NCBI RefSeq assembly: GCF_000520515.1
Contig: NZ_KI914712.1
Location: forward strand, 135,680 to 199,679
Length of the DNA: 64,000 nt
Origin: Arthrobacter sp. H20
GTDB lineage: Bacteria > Actinomycetota > Actinomycetes > Actinomycetales > Micrococcaceae
Reading direction: 5' to 3'
In this document: positions 62,969-64,000 of the stretch, one piece after another
How the letters are laid out: each line of letters begins with the position of its first letter
How positions within the stretch are numbered: position 1 is the stretch's first letter
The notes under the pieces: generated by a model
What the model was told of the DNA's origin: nothing
What the model saw: the letters and a program-made list of their open reading frames with translations, nothing else
The model's database searches: none
Translations under genes and position numbers: made by a program

Positions 62969-64000
62969 AGCTTCGCGAGCCCGGTGATGGAGGTGTAGCC
63001 GAGGAACAGGGTGAGGAACCAGGTGATAACGCCAATGATCAGCAGCCACTTGGGGTAGGCGTAGCCGTGCATCAGGTCGCGGCGGCGCCAAGCCACCCAG
63101 AGGAGCACCCCGAAGCCGACCGGCAGGATGAGCCCGTTGAACGCGCCGGCGAAGATCAGCAGCTGCTGCGGCGCCTGGCCCAGGAAGAGGTAAACAGTCG
63201 CGCAGCCGGCGATGAACGCGACGGTGATGAGGTTCCGCTTCCGCTCGGGGGTCTTCGAGGTGGTGATGAAGGAGACCGAGGTGAACGCGGCACCGATCAC
63301 CGAGGTGATCGCGGCGGCCCAGAGGACAATGCCGAAGACCCGCATACCGATCTCCCCTGCTGCAATGCCGAAGGCTTCGGCGGCCATGTTGTCGCTGGTC
63401 AGCACCGCACCGCCTGCGACGACGCCGAAGATCGCCAGAAACAACAGCACCCGCATCACGCCGGTGACAATAATGCCCAGCACCGAGCTGCGGGTGATTT
63501 CCCTCACGTTCTCGATGCCCGTGACACCCGAGTCGAGCATGCGGTGCGCGCCGGCGTAGGTGATGTAGCCACCGACCGTGCCGCCCACCAGGGTGGTGAT
63601 GATGAGGAAGTCGATCTGTTCGGGGAGGATCGCGTTCTTGAGCGCCTCACCAACGGGCGGGGCCGCAACGATAGCCACGTAGATCATCAGGAGGATCATG
63701 ATCGCACCGAGGAATACCACTATGCGGTCCAGCGCCATACCGGCCTTCTTGCTGACGAAGATCATGATCGCAATGACTGCTGAGATGGCGCCGCCGATCT
63801 TGGGGTCGACGCCGAGCATCGCGTTGGCGCCGAGCCCGGTGCCGGCGATGTTGCCGATGTTGAACACCACTCCGCCGATGAAGACCAGCCCGGCAAGGAA
63901 CCAGCCCACACCGGGGATGACCTTGTTACCGAGTTCCTGGGCGCGAAGTCCTGAGACGCCGATGACACGCCAGACATTCATCTGGACGGCGATGTCGATG
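62959..64000 (-). CDS. Nramp-family transporter (YcsG type), 5' end outside window
   Basis: A membrane protein of at least 346 codons whose frame runs off the right edge ([20 protein letters not shown] at the edge). About nine hydrophobic segments are visible: [60 protein letters not shown] and [20 protein letters not shown]. The pattern is the Nramp/APC fold of the YcsG group, which accompanies ycsF/ycsI genes and may move an organic substrate or a metal; the first helix with the DPGN-type motif lies beyond the window. Confidence 0.85.
   Translation of the reverse strand, partial: IDIAVQMNVWRVIGVSGLRAQELGNKVIPGVGWFLAGLVFIGGVVFNIGNIAGTGLGANAMLGVDPKIGGAISAVIAIMIFVSKKAGMALDRIVVFLGAIMILLMIYVAIVAAPPVGEALKNAILPEQIDFLIITTLVGGTVGGYITYAGAHRMLDSGVTGIENVREITRSSVLGIIVTGVMRVLLFLAIFGVVAGGAVLTSDNMAAEAFGIAAGEIGMRVFGIVLWAAAITSVIGAAFTSVSFITTSKTPERKRNLITVAFIAGCATVYLFLGQAPQQLLIFAGAFNGLILPVGFGVLLWVAWRRRDLMHGYAYPKWLLIIGVITWFLTLFLGYTSITGLAKLWG

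Noticed and set aside
1-64000. CRISPR arrays, tRNA or rRNA genes, insertion sequences
   Set aside because: No regularly spaced repeat-spacer pattern, no cloverleaf-type sequence and no transposase motif was recognised on either strand by eye.

Overview
The window is chromosomal DNA from a high-GC Gram-positive bacterium, most likely a member of the Micrococcaceae close to Arthrobacter. Grounds: high GC throughout, strong GGAGG-type ribosome sites with many GTG and TTG starts, a DUF222/HNH (13E12-type) protein behind an actinobacterial SOS box, an F420-reductase-type gene remnant, and FCD-type GntR regulators. No rRNA, tRNA, CRISPR array, insertion sequence or phage gene was seen.

Layout. 0-2 kb: end of a glycine betaine ABC operon (minus) with a small Nramp-transporter remnant upstream. 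2-2.8 kb: ribbon-helix-helix/PIN toxin-antitoxin pair preceded by two strong palindromes. 2.8-9 kb: glutaminase-STAS-cNMP fusion, spermidine-synthase-like protein, GNAT-AAA fusion, a small ATPase and a cardiolipin-synthase-like protein. 9-16.7 kb: minus-strand operon for uptake and cleavage of gamma-glutamyl peptides (binding protein, two permeases, gamma-glutamyltransferase, double ATPase, GntR regulator). 17-21.7 kb: DUF1275 membrane protein and an iron/phosphonate/thiamine-type ABC transporter, ending in an unusual array of alternating inverted repeats. 21.8-35.5 kb: dehydrogenases and epimerases, a drug exporter, a fluoroacetate-dehalogenase-like hydrolase, a LOV-GGDEF-EAL photoreceptor candidate, a racemase, an Hpt-like protein without its histidine, gluconokinase, an FAH-family enzyme and a universal stress protein. 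31.9-37.1 kb also holds decayed genes: a 5'-truncated F420-reductase-like gene, and a histidine kinase fused by deletion to a broken HbpS/GlcG gene, followed by a long inverted repeat.

37-44 kb: threonine dehydratase, a secreted HNH-Excalibur nuclease candidate, a two-component system, a GAP/Sap-family membrane protein and a cyclopropane fatty acid synthase. 44.2-50.9 kb: a complete four-gene Wadjet (JetABCD) plasmid-defence operon with every start overlapping the previous stop. 51-57 kb: amidohydrolase, SOS-boxed DUF222/HNH protein whose 3' end overlaps a convergent MFS gene by 103 bp, and a large unknown protein. 57-64 kb: 5-oxoprolinase operon (pxpA, fused pxpB-pxpC, biotin carboxylase-BCCP, GntR) facing a DUF1445 hydro-lyase and an Nramp transporter cut by the window edge. 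The gene content matches the Bacillus ycsFGI-kipIA set.

A metabolic theme links several loci: gamma-glutamyltransferase, glutaminase, an Asp/Glu-type racemase and 5-oxoprolinase all feed glutamate recovery. Wadjet is the strongest defence system here and is a known type. The less described items are the non-coding palindrome arrays, the domain fusions and the decayed loci.
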